A stretch of DNA of 5,417 bases from UMGS1470 sp051889215. Its GTDB lineage: Bacteria > Bacillota > Clostridia > Christensenellales > UBA1242. Location of the stretch: assembly GCA_051889215.1 (NCBI GenBank), contig JBJFDC010000051.1, positions 1 to 5,417 on the forward strand. Direction: 5' to 3'. Each line of letters opens with the position of its first letter. The first letter of the stretch is position 1. Positions 1 through 5,352 of the stretch are shown piece after piece. Position numbers and translations under genes: made by a program. The notes under the pieces were generated by a model. The model was not told where the DNA came from and did not search any database. It saw nothing but the letters and a program-made list of their open reading frames with translations.

Positions 1-470
1 CCGAGGAATTTTGACACAGGTGTTCCCAAGGCGACATCTTCTTTAAACACGAGAATTTTGTTCTCACTTGCTCCGGGATAAACATCGTCTCCAATTCCAA
101 GCTCTTCCCCCGAACAAAACATTCCGTCAGAATCAACTCCGCGCATTTGAGATTTCTTGATTTCAACGCCATTTGCAAGTTTTGCTCCCGGCAAAGAAAC
201 AGGGACCAAATCCCCTTCTCTTATGTTTCTCGCAGAAGTTATGATTTGAACTTCCTTGTCACCAAGATCAACCCTGCAAACTGTGAGTCTATCCGCATTG
301 GGATGTTGTTTTATTTCCAAAATTTTTCCAATTCTCACATGATCAATAAATCTATCTTGGAAAATGATTTCTTCAACTTCCATTCCTGCAAGCGTGAGTT
401 TGTCTGCAATATTTTGTGGAGTGTCAGAAATATCAACAAAATCTTTCAACCAATTCAAAGTCACTAACAT
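1..470 (-). CDS. pheT: Phenylalanyl-tRNA synthetase beta subunit, N-terminal part (runs off the window)
   Basis: Beta chain of the alpha2-beta2 cytoplasmic enzyme that charges tRNA-Phe with phenylalanine using ATP. Only the first 156 codons are present; the frame stays open to the left edge. The protein starts MLVTLNWLKDFVDI, the usual PheT opening. Residues about 39-150 form the tRNA-binding (EMAP-like) OB-fold, recognisable from HPNADRL, VDLGDKEVQI, NIREGD, PGAKLANGVEIKKS, MRGVDSDGM and FCSGEELG. The B3/B4 editing, B5 and anticodon-binding domains lie outside the window. The ATG at 470 is supported by a GAGGTG Shine-Dalgarno (475-480) that overlaps the pheS stop codon; the gap between the genes is 9 nt, so translation is probably coupled to pheS. 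It shares the T-box leader upstream of pheS. The identification is secure. Confidence 0.96.
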   Translation of the reverse strand, partial: MLVTLNWLKDFVDISDTPQNIADKLTLAGMEVEEIIFQDRFIDHVRIGKILEIKQHPNADRLTVCRVDLGDKEVQIITSARNIREGDLVPVSLPGAKLANGVEIKKSQMRGVDSDGMFCSGEELGIGDDVYPGASENKILVFKEDVALGTPVSKFL

Positions 471-479
471 AATTCACCT

Positions 480-1499
480 CTATTTATTTTGACTCAAAAA
501 TCTTACATCGTTTTCATACATCATGCGAATGTCTGGAATTGAATTAACAACCATTGCAATTCGATCAATTCCCATTCCGAAAGCAAATCCCGAATAAACC
601 GAACTATCAATTCCGCAGTTTTCCAAAACCTTTGGATTGACAATTCCCGCTCCAAGAAGTTCCATCCAACCAGTTTGCTTGCAACGAGAACAACCTTTTC
701 CTTTGCACATTGGGCAAGTCACATCAACTTCAACACTTGGTTCAGTGAATGGAAAATATGATGGGCGGAAACGTGTTTGAGTTTTTTCACCCAAAAGCTG
801 TTTGAGAAGCATATCAAGCATGCTTTTTAGATCGACCAAAGAAATATTTTTGTCAACAACAAGTCCTTCAAATTGATGGAAAACTGGACTATGAGTTGCA
901 TCACTATCAACTCTGAATGTCCTTCCGGCAACAACAACTTTGATTGGTGGCTGCTTCCCTTCCATGCTTCGAATTTGACCAGCCGATGTTTGTGTTCTCA
1001 AGAGGACATTTGGTGTGATATAGAATGAATCTTGCATGTCACGTGCTGGGTGGTCTTTTGGAATGTTTAGCGCTTCAAAATTGTAGTAATCGCTCTCAAT
1101 TTCAGGGCCAGTGACGACCTCAAAACCCATGTTTTTGCAAATATCAATCAATTTGTCAAATGTCTTTTCAAGTGGGTGTAAAGCACCAACTTCATATTCT
1201 TTTGATGGCTCGGTTATATCAACTTTTTCCCTCTGTATTTTTTCTTCAATTATTTTTTCCCCAATAACAGACTTGATTTGAGCAACTCTTTCTTCCAAAA
1301 AGTTTCTCAACTCATTGACAAATGAACCAATTTGAGGTCTGTCCTCTGGGGCAACATCTTTCATTCCGCGAAGAAGTGCAGTCAGCGCTCCACTTTTGCC
1401 CAAAAACTGGACATAAAAAGCATTAATCATGTCCATGTCATGAATTTCTTTGAGTCTTTCTTCAGCAAGTTTTCGAAGTTCTTCAATTTTTTCTTTCAT
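480..1499 (-). CDS. pheS: Phenylalanyl-tRNA synthetase alpha subunit
   Basis: Catalytic subunit of phenylalanyl-tRNA synthetase (class II aaRS fold). It has 339 residues, the normal length for bacterial PheS. Residues 1-90 form the charged N-terminal coiled-coil arm that contacts tRNA. The catalytic core begins near HPL (108-110), with the motif 2 region GRTFRVDSDATHSPVFHQ (192-209) and motif 3 GFAFGMGIDR (304-313); Arg313 is the motif 3 arginine. Ala306 lies in the substrate-pocket segment whose alanine sets Phe specificity in this family. A CX2CX4CX2C cluster (Cys262, 265, 270, 273) looks like a small zinc-ribbon-type loop and is common in Clostridial and related PheS. The ATG at 1499 follows AAGGAGAGGAA, a strong Shine-Dalgarno. 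It is the first gene of pheST and is controlled by the T-box leader. Confidence 0.98.
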   Translation of the reverse strand: MKEKIEELRKLAEERLKEIHDMDMINAFYVQFLGKSGALTALLRGMKDVAPEDRPQIGSFVNELRNFLEERVAQIKSVIGEKIIEEKIQREKVDITEPSKEYEVGALHPLEKTFDKLIDICKNMGFEVVTGPEIESDYYNFEALNIPKDHPARDMQDSFYITPNVLLRTQTSAGQIRSMEGKQPPIKVVVAGRTFRVDSDATHSPVFHQFEGLVVDKNISLVDLKSMLDMLLKQLLGEKTQTRFRPSYFPFTEPSVEVDVTCPMCKGKGCSRCKQTGWMELLGAGIVNPKVLENCGIDSSVYSGFAFGMGIDRIAMVVNSIPDIRMMYENDVRFLSQNK

Positions 1500-1510
1500 T
1501 TCCTCTCCTT

Positions 1511-1549
1511 AAAAAAATATTTCACCCCAGTTTTTAGGGCGAAACATAT
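1511..1549 (-). terminator. T-box-controlled intrinsic terminator before pheS
   Basis: On the minus strand TTTCGCCC (1544-1537) pairs with GGGTGAAA (1527-1520) with one G-U pair, and the stem can be extended on its outer side by a few more pairs. It is followed by a run of seven T (1517-1511). The 5' arm reuses bases of the antiterminator 3' strand (1541-1533), so the two structures exclude each other. The terminator ends about 11 nt before the pheS start codon and should stop transcription when tRNA-Phe is charged. Confidence 0.9.
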
Positions 1550-1745
1550 CGCGATACCACCTAAATTCGTGCAAAGCACCTCATTTATGTTATTACGGAA
1601 CAACCGCCGTTCCCTACTATGATTTCAGGACGGAGCTAGAAAGTGAATTCAGCAAACTTGTCTTTAACAACCTTTCAGCCCACGAGTTGTTTTCTCTTTC
1701 AAGCCAGTTTTTGCATACTAGTCTTTCATCATCGCCTTTATTGAC
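1511..1745 (-). ncRNA. T-box riboswitch leader, Phe-specific
   Basis: A leader RNA that senses uncharged tRNA-Phe and lets transcription read into pheST. In order on the minus strand: a stem I base with GATGATGAAAG (K-turn region); an AAAGAGAAA motif; the distal-loop motif GGCTGAAAGG (1680-1671); the specifier TTC (1647-1645) followed by the usual purine A and flanked by CTAG arms (1721-1718 and 1639-1636); a stem III-like hairpin GGAAC/GTTCC around 1614-1598; and the T-box AATTTAGGTGGTATCGCG (1567-1550). The antiterminator forms from TTTAGG (1565-1560) with CCTAAA (1538-1533) and GCG (1552-1550) with CGC (1541-1539), leaving a bulge with TGGT (1559-1556) to pair with the tRNA ACCA end. TTC is the Phe codon and the T of TGGT suits the A73 discriminator of tRNA-Phe. 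The transcript start at about 1745 is inferred from the promoter. Confidence 0.95.
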
Positions 1746-1751
1746 AGGAAA

Positions 1752-1780
1752 AATTTAACATATAAAAAAAATATTGTCAA
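1752..1780 (-). promoter_or_regulatory. Housekeeping (sigma-A) promoter of the pheST T-box transcript
   Basis: A perfect -35 box TTGACA (1780-1775), a 17-bp spacer and the -10 box TAAATT (1757-1752), with a TG one base upstream of the -10 (extended -10). The predicted start at about 1745 leaves room for the complete T-box stem I. Its -35 box sits only 4 bp from the -35 box of the divergent pseudouridine synthase gene. Confidence 0.75.
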
Positions 1781-1784
1781 TCAT

Positions 1785-1813
1785 TTGAATTTAAAAAGTG
1801 AATATTGTATCAT
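1785..1813 (+). promoter_or_regulatory. Candidate promoter for the RluA-family gene, giving a leaderless transcript
   Basis: TTGAAT (1785-1790), a 17-bp spacer and TATCAT (1808-1813) form a sigma-A-like promoter on the plus strand. A start about 7 bp after the -10 falls at 1820-1821, where the ATG of the pseudouridine synthase lies. No Shine-Dalgarno is visible before that ATG, which fits a leaderless mRNA. The region is AT-rich, so a chance match remains possible. Confidence 0.45.
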
Positions 1814-1820
1814 CGTTTTT

Positions 1821-2723
1821 ATGGAATACACAAAAATTATTGTTGACAATGCAAAACCAAAAGAAACCATTGGCGCCTATTTGAGACACCATAACATTTC
1901 CTATCGATATTTGGAAAAATTGAAAAAGACTTTTGGATTTATAAAACTCAATGGTCACGTCGCAAAAGTCGATGCAAAAATAAAAGACGGCGACATCATC
2001 GAGATCAAGAGCAACGTTCAAACAAAAAGCAACATACAAACTTGCATAATACCACTAGATGTTGTGTTTGAAGATGATAATATACTCATTATAAACAAAC
2101 CAGCAGGTTTTGCAACCATGCCAACAAAAAATGTTTATAACTACAATCTTGCAGGCGCAATCATGTTTTATATGGAAAACAAAGACCCAAACTTTGTTTG
2201 CAGAATAATCAACAGACTCGACAAAGAGGTTTCCGGACTTGTGCTCGTGGCAAAAAACTCATTTACCGCTTCATTCTTTAACGCAAACCCAACCGCTTTT
2301 GCCAAAACATATCACGCACTGCTAACTGGAAAACTTTCCGAAAAAGTGACAATAGACAAAAAAATCGCAACAATTATTGATGAGAATGGATTTAATCAAC
2401 GAGAGCGAGTTGTTGACGAAGAAAATGGACTTGAAGCAACAACCTATATTGAACCAATAAAACACCTAAAAACAATTGATTGCACGCTCGCAAAAGTCAC
2501 AATCAAAAATGGCAGGACTCATCAAATCAGAGTTCACTCCAGTTCTATTGGACACCCCCTTCTTGGCGACACCCTATACGGCCAACAATCTCCACTGATT
2601 TCACACACCGCACTGATATGCAAAGAATTTGAAATCATAAGTCCAACGGACGGAAGTTTTTTGAAATTTGTTGTTCCATATCCAAGCGATATTCAAAGAT
2701 TGTTAGTTGGGGATCAAGTTTAG
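1821..2723 (+). CDS. RluA-family pseudouridine synthase with S4 domain (RluD-like)
   Basis: Converts specific uridines to pseudouridine in structured RNA, most likely 23S rRNA; the exact site cannot be told from sequence. From the ATG at 1821 it has 300 residues, typical for the family. Residues about 1-63 form an S4-type RNA-binding domain (TIGAYLRHH, FIKLNGHVA, KIKDGDIIEI). The catalytic domain follows a short linker: FEDDNILIINKPAG (83-96), NRLDKEVSG (131-139) with the expected catalytic Asp134, and near the C-terminus KNGRTHQIRVH and GHPLLGDTLYG. The usual HRLD-x-x-TSG reads NRLD-x-x-VSG here; the Asp and Arg are kept. An in-frame TTG at 1785 would add 12 residues, but it coincides with the proposed -35 box and has no Shine-Dalgarno, so ATG 1821 is preferred. 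The gene is divergent from pheST and converges with yunB, overlapping it by 21 bp. No terminator follows its stop codon. Confidence 0.92.
   Translation: MEYTKIIVDNAKPKETIGAYLRHHNISYRYLEKLKKTFGFIKLNGHVAKVDAKIKDGDIIEIKSNVQTKSNIQTCIIPLDVVFEDDNILIINKPAGFATMPTKNVYNYNLAGAIMFYMENKDPNFVCRIINRLDKEVSGLVLVAKNSFTASFFNANPTAFAKTYHALLTGKLSEKVTIDKKIATIIDENGFNQRERVVDEENGLEATTYIEPIKHLKTIDCTLAKVTIKNGRTHQIRVHSSSIGHPLLGDTLYGQQSPLISHTALICKEFEIISPTDGSFLKFVVPYPSDIQRLLVGDQV
2010..2045 (+). repeat. Two imperfect 18-bp tandem copies inside the pseudouridine synthase gene
   Basis: AGCAACGTTCAAACAAAA (2010-2027) is followed directly by AGCAACATACAAACTTGC (2028-2045). The copies encode SNVQTK and SNIQTC in the linker between the S4 and catalytic domains. 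The frame is kept, so this looks like a small in-frame duplication in a flexible linker. Confidence 0.6.
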
Positions 2724-3392
2724 CATTTCATCAAGAGATTCCGAGTATAGATATGTGTTTGGAATTGAACCAATTATAATGCTTTCAGCGAGCAACAATT
2801 CTGTTGTCGTTGCGATACTTTGATTTTGAGTTGGCATAACAACACTGACATTTGAGTTTATGTTGACATAAATTCTATGATTGGTTTGGTTTATGCCAGC
2901 TTCACGAAACTCTGAACGAAAATTGCAACTTATCACACCAATTGGAATAAGACGAATCCTCACTTCTGGTCCTCTGCCAACAAAAATTGGCATGCCAGAA
3001 AAAGTTCCAATCGGGATTGAAATTCCGCGTTCTGCGATTTCTCCGAGTTTGATTTCGGATAGTTTAACCAAATCGCGAGCAAGTCGGTTTATTTCAATCG
3101 CATCAGCACTTATTAGTGTCACCATGCCGCTTTCGTTGCGGCTTATTTTTATCATATCATCATAAACTGGCCCAGCATTGGCAACCTCATAAACCGCTTG
3201 GTTTACAGCCCTTTGTGTGAGTGATTTAACCTTGATTTCACTCATGGACAAAATAACGGGATTGATTATGAAATTAAAATATAGCAACACCCCAATGATT
3301 ACCAGAACAAAACAAATTGCCGCCAACATATACTTTTTCTTTGTTGTCAACCTCTTTTTTCTTTTTTGTGGTTTTATATATTGAACATACAC
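2703..3392 (-). CDS. yunB: Sporulation protein YunB
   Basis: Member of the YunB family, which in Bacillus subtilis is a mother-cell (sigma-E) sporulation protein; its molecular activity is unknown. It has 229 residues: a very basic N-terminus (residues 8-20, many Lys/Arg), one membrane segment (about 22-42), then a soluble domain presumably outside the cytoplasm. Family signatures are ISIPIGTFSGMPIFVGRGP (125-142), RLIPIGVISCNFRSEFREAGINQTNHRIY (148-175, including the near-invariant AGINQT) and LLLAESIIIGSIPNTY (199-214). The start is taken as GTG 3392: an in-frame TAA lies 9 nt upstream, no Shine-Dalgarno is visible, and a TATAAT-like box lies just upstream, suggesting a leaderless mRNA. ATG 3329 would remove the basic tail and also lacks a good Shine-Dalgarno. 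It lies 36 bp after spoVAE on the same strand and its last 21 bp overlap the convergent pseudouridine synthase gene. Confidence 0.9.
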   Translation of the reverse strand: MYVQYIKPQKRKKRLTTKKKYMLAAICFVLVIIGVLLYFNFIINPVILSMSEIKVKSLTQRAVNQAVYEVANAGPVYDDMIKISRNESGMVTLISADAIEINRLARDLVKLSEIKLGEIAERGISIPIGTFSGMPIFVGRGPEVRIRLIPIGVISCNFRSEFREAGINQTNHRIYVNINSNVSVVMPTQNQSIATTTELLLAESIIIGSIPNTYLYSESLDEMLNLIPN

Positions 3393-3396
3393 GGAG

Positions 3397-3426
3397 TATT
3401 ATATGTTTGACCATTGCGACACATTC
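3397..3426 (-). promoter_or_regulatory. Candidate promoter of yunB, possibly for a sporulation sigma factor
   Basis: In the short gap after the spoVAE stop, the minus strand has GAATG (3426-3422), 18 bp, then TATAATA (3403-3397). As I recall the consensus, this resembles a sigma-G promoter (GNATR, about 18 bp, CATNNTA). The overlapping CATATAAT (3405-3398) also resembles the sigma-E -10 box CATACAAT, though no clear sigma-E -35 box is seen. A sigma-A reading would need TTGAAT at a 19-bp spacing, which is poor. The predicted start falls at or within a few bases of the yunB GTG at 3392. Confidence 0.4.
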
Positions 3427-3428
3427 AA

Positions 3429-3794
3429 TCAGTCTTTTGTTTTGCTTTTAAAAATTAGTGCAAATATAAACGCAAAAAACACCGCTGCGGCAATTCCTCC
3501 CGCCGTGGCCTTGAGTCCTCCGGTGAAAATGCCCAGCACTCCGCCCTCTTCAACCGCTTCCATCGCGCCCCGAGCCAAAGAAGCGCCGAACCCAATGATT
3601 GGAACATTAATTCCAGCATTGGCAAAATCAGATATTGGTTGATAGATGTTGAACGCCTGCAAAACCACCCCAATCATAACAAATGTGACCAAAATTCTTG
3701 ATGTTGTCATCTTTGTCGTTATGACAAGAATTTGTCCAATCATACAAACAAATCCACCGACCAAAAAAACCATTAACCAGTCAAACCAAGTCAT
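3429..3794 (-). CDS. spoVAE: Stage V sporulation protein AE (SpoVAC/SpoVAE membrane family)
   Basis: Small inner-membrane protein of the SpoVA complex, which carries DPA into the developing spore and out again at germination. It has 121 residues, normal for the SpoVAE form related to SpoVAC. Hydrophobic segments lie at about 5-26, 33-50 and 96-115, with a conserved Gly/Ala-rich stretch between them (ISDFANAGINVPIIGFGA, 54-71, then EEGGVLGIFTGGLKATAGG, 82-100). The C-terminus is short and basic. The ATG at 3794 overlaps the spoVAD stop as ATGA and has a strong AGGAGG Shine-Dalgarno (3804-3799) inside the end of spoVAD, so the two are translationally coupled. Its GINVPIIGFGASL segment aligns by eye with GSIVPITGFSNSV of SpoVAC, showing that the two are paralogues. 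Confidence 0.94.
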   Translation of the reverse strand: MTWFDWLMVFLVGGFVCMIGQILVITTKMTTSRILVTFVMIGVVLQAFNIYQPISDFANAGINVPIIGFGASLARGAMEAVEEGGVLGIFTGGLKATAGGIAAAVFFAFIFALIFKSKTKD

Positions 3795-4804
3795 TTCCCC
3801 TCCTTTTCAATCACGATTGCATGAGCGATGCATGGAATCGTATCCCCTTGCTGACATGAAAGTGGAGAAAGGAGTGCGCCTGTTGGAACAAACAGCACTT
3901 TGTTATATACGCCCTCTTCAACCTTTTGCAAAATATAAGAATTCAAAACACTTGCGCTACAGCCACACCCACTGCCACCCATAAAAACCTTTTGATTATT
4001 TTTAAAATACATTTGACCACAATCACCATAATTATCCCCCAAAACATACCCCTCTTCTTCCATCAAATCAACGAGCACTTCACTTCCATGCTTTCCCAAA
4101 TCTCCCGTGACGATGAGGTCATAATCTTCCGGCTTGGTTTTTGTTTCCTTGAAATGAGCAACAAGCGTATTCATTGCAGCAGGTGCCATCGCCGCGCCCA
4201 TATTGTTCACATCTTTAACTCCCCAATCAACCACCTTGCCTATCGTCGCCATTGTCACGACGGGTCCAACACCCTTTGGTGAAAGGACGAGCGCTCCCGC
4301 ACCAGTCACAGTCCATTGAGATGTTGGCGGCCTTTGATTTCCAAGTTCCAAAGGAAAACGATATTGTCTTTCAGCAGAAGAAAAATGGCTCGCAGTCGCA
4401 CAAACAACATTGTCAAAATGACCGCTTTCAATAAATGTTGAGCCAACCGCCAAACTCTCCGCCATTGTCGAGCAAGCGCCATACAACCCAATAAAATTTG
4501 TTTCATATTGTCTTGCGGTGAAAGTTGATGAAATAATTTGGTTCAACAAGTCTCCCGACAGCAACACACTTATGTCGCTTGGTTGCAGTTTGGCTTTTTC
4601 CACCGCGCCCAACACGGCATATTCAAGCATTTTTCTTTCCGCTTTTTCATATGAGTCCTCACCAAATGAGTCATCTTGAAGTGCATAATCAAAGTATGGT
4701 CCAAAAAAACCTTCTTTTTCTTTTGGTCCAACAACAGAATAATAGCCAATTATTCTTGGCTTTTTCTTAAAAACAATGGTTTGTGTTTGATTATTTTTTA
4801 TCAT
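3791..4804 (-). CDS. spoVAD: Stage V sporulation protein AD, DPA-binding thiolase-fold protein
   Basis: Soluble, membrane-associated SpoVA subunit that binds dipicolinic acid; it has the fold of thiolases and 3-ketoacyl-ACP synthases but is not known to be an enzyme. From ATG 4804 it has 337 residues, essentially the B. subtilis length. Recognisable segments are GYYSVVGPKE (20-29), LYGACSTMAES (107-117), in which Cys111 sits at the position of the thiolase nucleophile, QRPPTSQWTVTGAGA (157-171), the VTGDLGKHGSEVL stretch (232-244), GGSGCGCSASV (276-286) and VPTGALLSP (306-314). The start is fixed by a GAGGA Shine-Dalgarno (4813-4809) that overlaps the spoVAC stop; the gap is 7 nt. A longer reading from TTG 4867 would overlap spoVAC by 56 bp and has no support. 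The stop overlaps the spoVAE start. Confidence 0.97.
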   Translation of the reverse strand: MIKNNQTQTIVFKKKPRIIGYYSVVGPKEKEGFFGPYFDYALQDDSFGEDSYEKAERKMLEYAVLGAVEKAKLQPSDISVLLSGDLLNQIISSTFTARQYETNFIGLYGACSTMAESLAVGSTFIESGHFDNVVCATASHFSSAERQYRFPLELGNQRPPTSQWTVTGAGALVLSPKGVGPVVTMATIGKVVDWGVKDVNNMGAAMAPAAMNTLVAHFKETKTKPEDYDLIVTGDLGKHGSEVLVDLMEEEGYVLGDNYGDCGQMYFKNNQKVFMGGSGCGCSASVLNSYILQKVEEGVYNKVLFVPTGALLSPLSCQQGDTIPCIAHAIVIEKEGK

Positions 4805-4811
4805 AAAGTCC

Positions 4812-5258
4812 TCAAATAAAAAGATAAATAAACCCAACAATGATGCTTGCAACAACGCCTGACACAATCACAGGGCCAGCAACCGTAAACATTTTTACGC
4901 AAATTCCAAAAATGATGCCCTCGTGCTTAAATTCAATCGCAGGACTTGTCACAGAATTTGAAAACCCGGTGATTGGCACAATTGAACCAGCGCCCGCAAA
5001 TGCTCCAATCTTGTCATAAACGCCAATTCCTGTGAGAAATGAAGCCAAAAAAATCAACACAATAAGAACATATGTCCACTGCGTTGTTTGGTCAATGTTG
5101 GGCCATATCAACATCAAAAGTTCGTTAATTCCCTGACCGATGAGGCAAATCAATCCCCCAACCCAAAATGAGTTGAAAAGTGTTGGCCATGGTTTTGTCT
5201 TTGGAATTTTGTTTTTTATATACTTGTTGTAATTTTCATTTCTTAATGTTTCGTCCAT
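4812..5258 (-). CDS. spoVAC: Stage V sporulation protein AC (DPA channel membrane subunit)
   Basis: Membrane subunit of the SpoVA complex; in B. subtilis SpoVAC behaves as a mechanosensitive channel that releases DPA. From ATG 5258 it has 148 residues, close to the usual 150. After a charged N-terminal tail ending in KTKPWPTL come hydrophobic segments at about 31-52, 60-79 and 126-147, and the family's conserved core GAFAGAGSIVPITGFSNS (85-102) followed by SPAIEFKHEG (105-114). The start is taken at 5258 because GAGGG (5267-5263) lies 4 nt upstream. The alternative ATG at 5285 would add nine residues, has no Shine-Dalgarno, and lies in a stretch holding a divergent -35 box. It is the first gene of the spoVAC-spoVAD-spoVAE unit. 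No spoVAA, spoVAB or spoVAF lies upstream; the next gene is divergent. Confidence 0.95.
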   Translation of the reverse strand: MDETLRNENYNKYIKNKIPKTKPWPTLFNSFWVGGLICLIGQGINELLMLIWPNIDQTTQWTYVLIVLIFLASFLTGIGVYDKIGAFAGAGSIVPITGFSNSVTSPAIEFKHEGIIFGICVKMFTVAGPVIVSGVVASIIVGFIYLFI

Positions 5259-5262
5259 ATTT

Positions 5263-5267
5263 CCCTC
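5263..5267 (-). promoter_or_regulatory. Shine-Dalgarno that sets the spoVAC start
   Basis: GAGGG on the minus strand, 4 nt before ATG 5258. It favours this ATG over the one at 5285, which is preceded only by an A/T tract. Confidence 0.75.
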
Positions 5268-5283
5268 GTCAAAATTTATTGAC
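5268..5283. repeat. Inverted repeat GTCAA-N6-TTGAC in the spoVAC/lipoprotein divergent region
   Basis: GTCAA (5268-5272) and TTGAC (5279-5283) are perfect inverted arms around AATTTA. The repeat lies just upstream of the spoVAC Shine-Dalgarno, and its right arm forms most of a TTGACA -35 box facing the lipoprotein gene, so it could be an operator. The arms are only 5 bp, and a chance origin in AT-rich DNA cannot be excluded. Confidence 0.4.
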
Positions 5284-5308
5284 ATATAAAAAATTTTTAA
5301 ACTACGAA
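5279..5308 (+). promoter_or_regulatory. Weak candidate promoter for the right-edge lipoprotein gene
   Basis: A perfect -35 box TTGACA (5279-5284) is followed after 18 bp by a poor -10 box TACGAA (5303-5308). A start near 5315 would give a leader of about 38 nt. The better-looking -10 boxes TAATAT and TATAAA (5333-5341) lie too close to the Shine-Dalgarno to serve this gene. I see no convincing sporulation promoter for spoVAC on the other strand. Confidence 0.3.
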
Positions 5309-5352
5309 TTTTTTTTGTAAAAGAGCAAACTCTAATATAAATCGGAGGTTTT

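Noticed and set aside
147..467. Open frame of 106 codons on the plus strand
   Set aside because: It lies wholly antisense to the clearly coding pheT, has no Shine-Dalgarno and no family features.
1332..1622. Open frame of 96 codons on the plus strand over pheS 5' end and T-box
   Set aside because: It crosses the pheS start and the structured T-box RNA on the opposite strand; the protein is Phe/Ser-rich as expected of antisense A/T-rich DNA.
1785..1820. Upstream TTG start for the pseudouridine synthase
   Set aside because: It has no Shine-Dalgarno, coincides with the proposed -35 box, and would add residues before the normal S4 domain start.
3455..4282. Several open frames (3455-3673 minus, 3646-3984 plus, 3926-4282 plus) across spoVAE and spoVAD
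   Set aside because: All are in other frames of genes firmly identified by homology and show no domain or ribosome binding site of their own.
4805..4867. Upstream TTG start for spoVAD
   Set aside because: It would overlap spoVAC and add a hydrophobic tail foreign to SpoVAD; ATG 4804 has a good Shine-Dalgarno and gives the family length.
5259..5285. Upstream ATG start for spoVAC
   Set aside because: It is preceded by an A/T tract with no Shine-Dalgarno, while ATG 5258 has GAGGG and gives the usual length.
5322..5334. AGAG-CAAA-CTCT hairpin before the lipoprotein gene as a terminator or operator
   Set aside because: The stem is only 4 bp and there is no T-run, so it is too weak to call.
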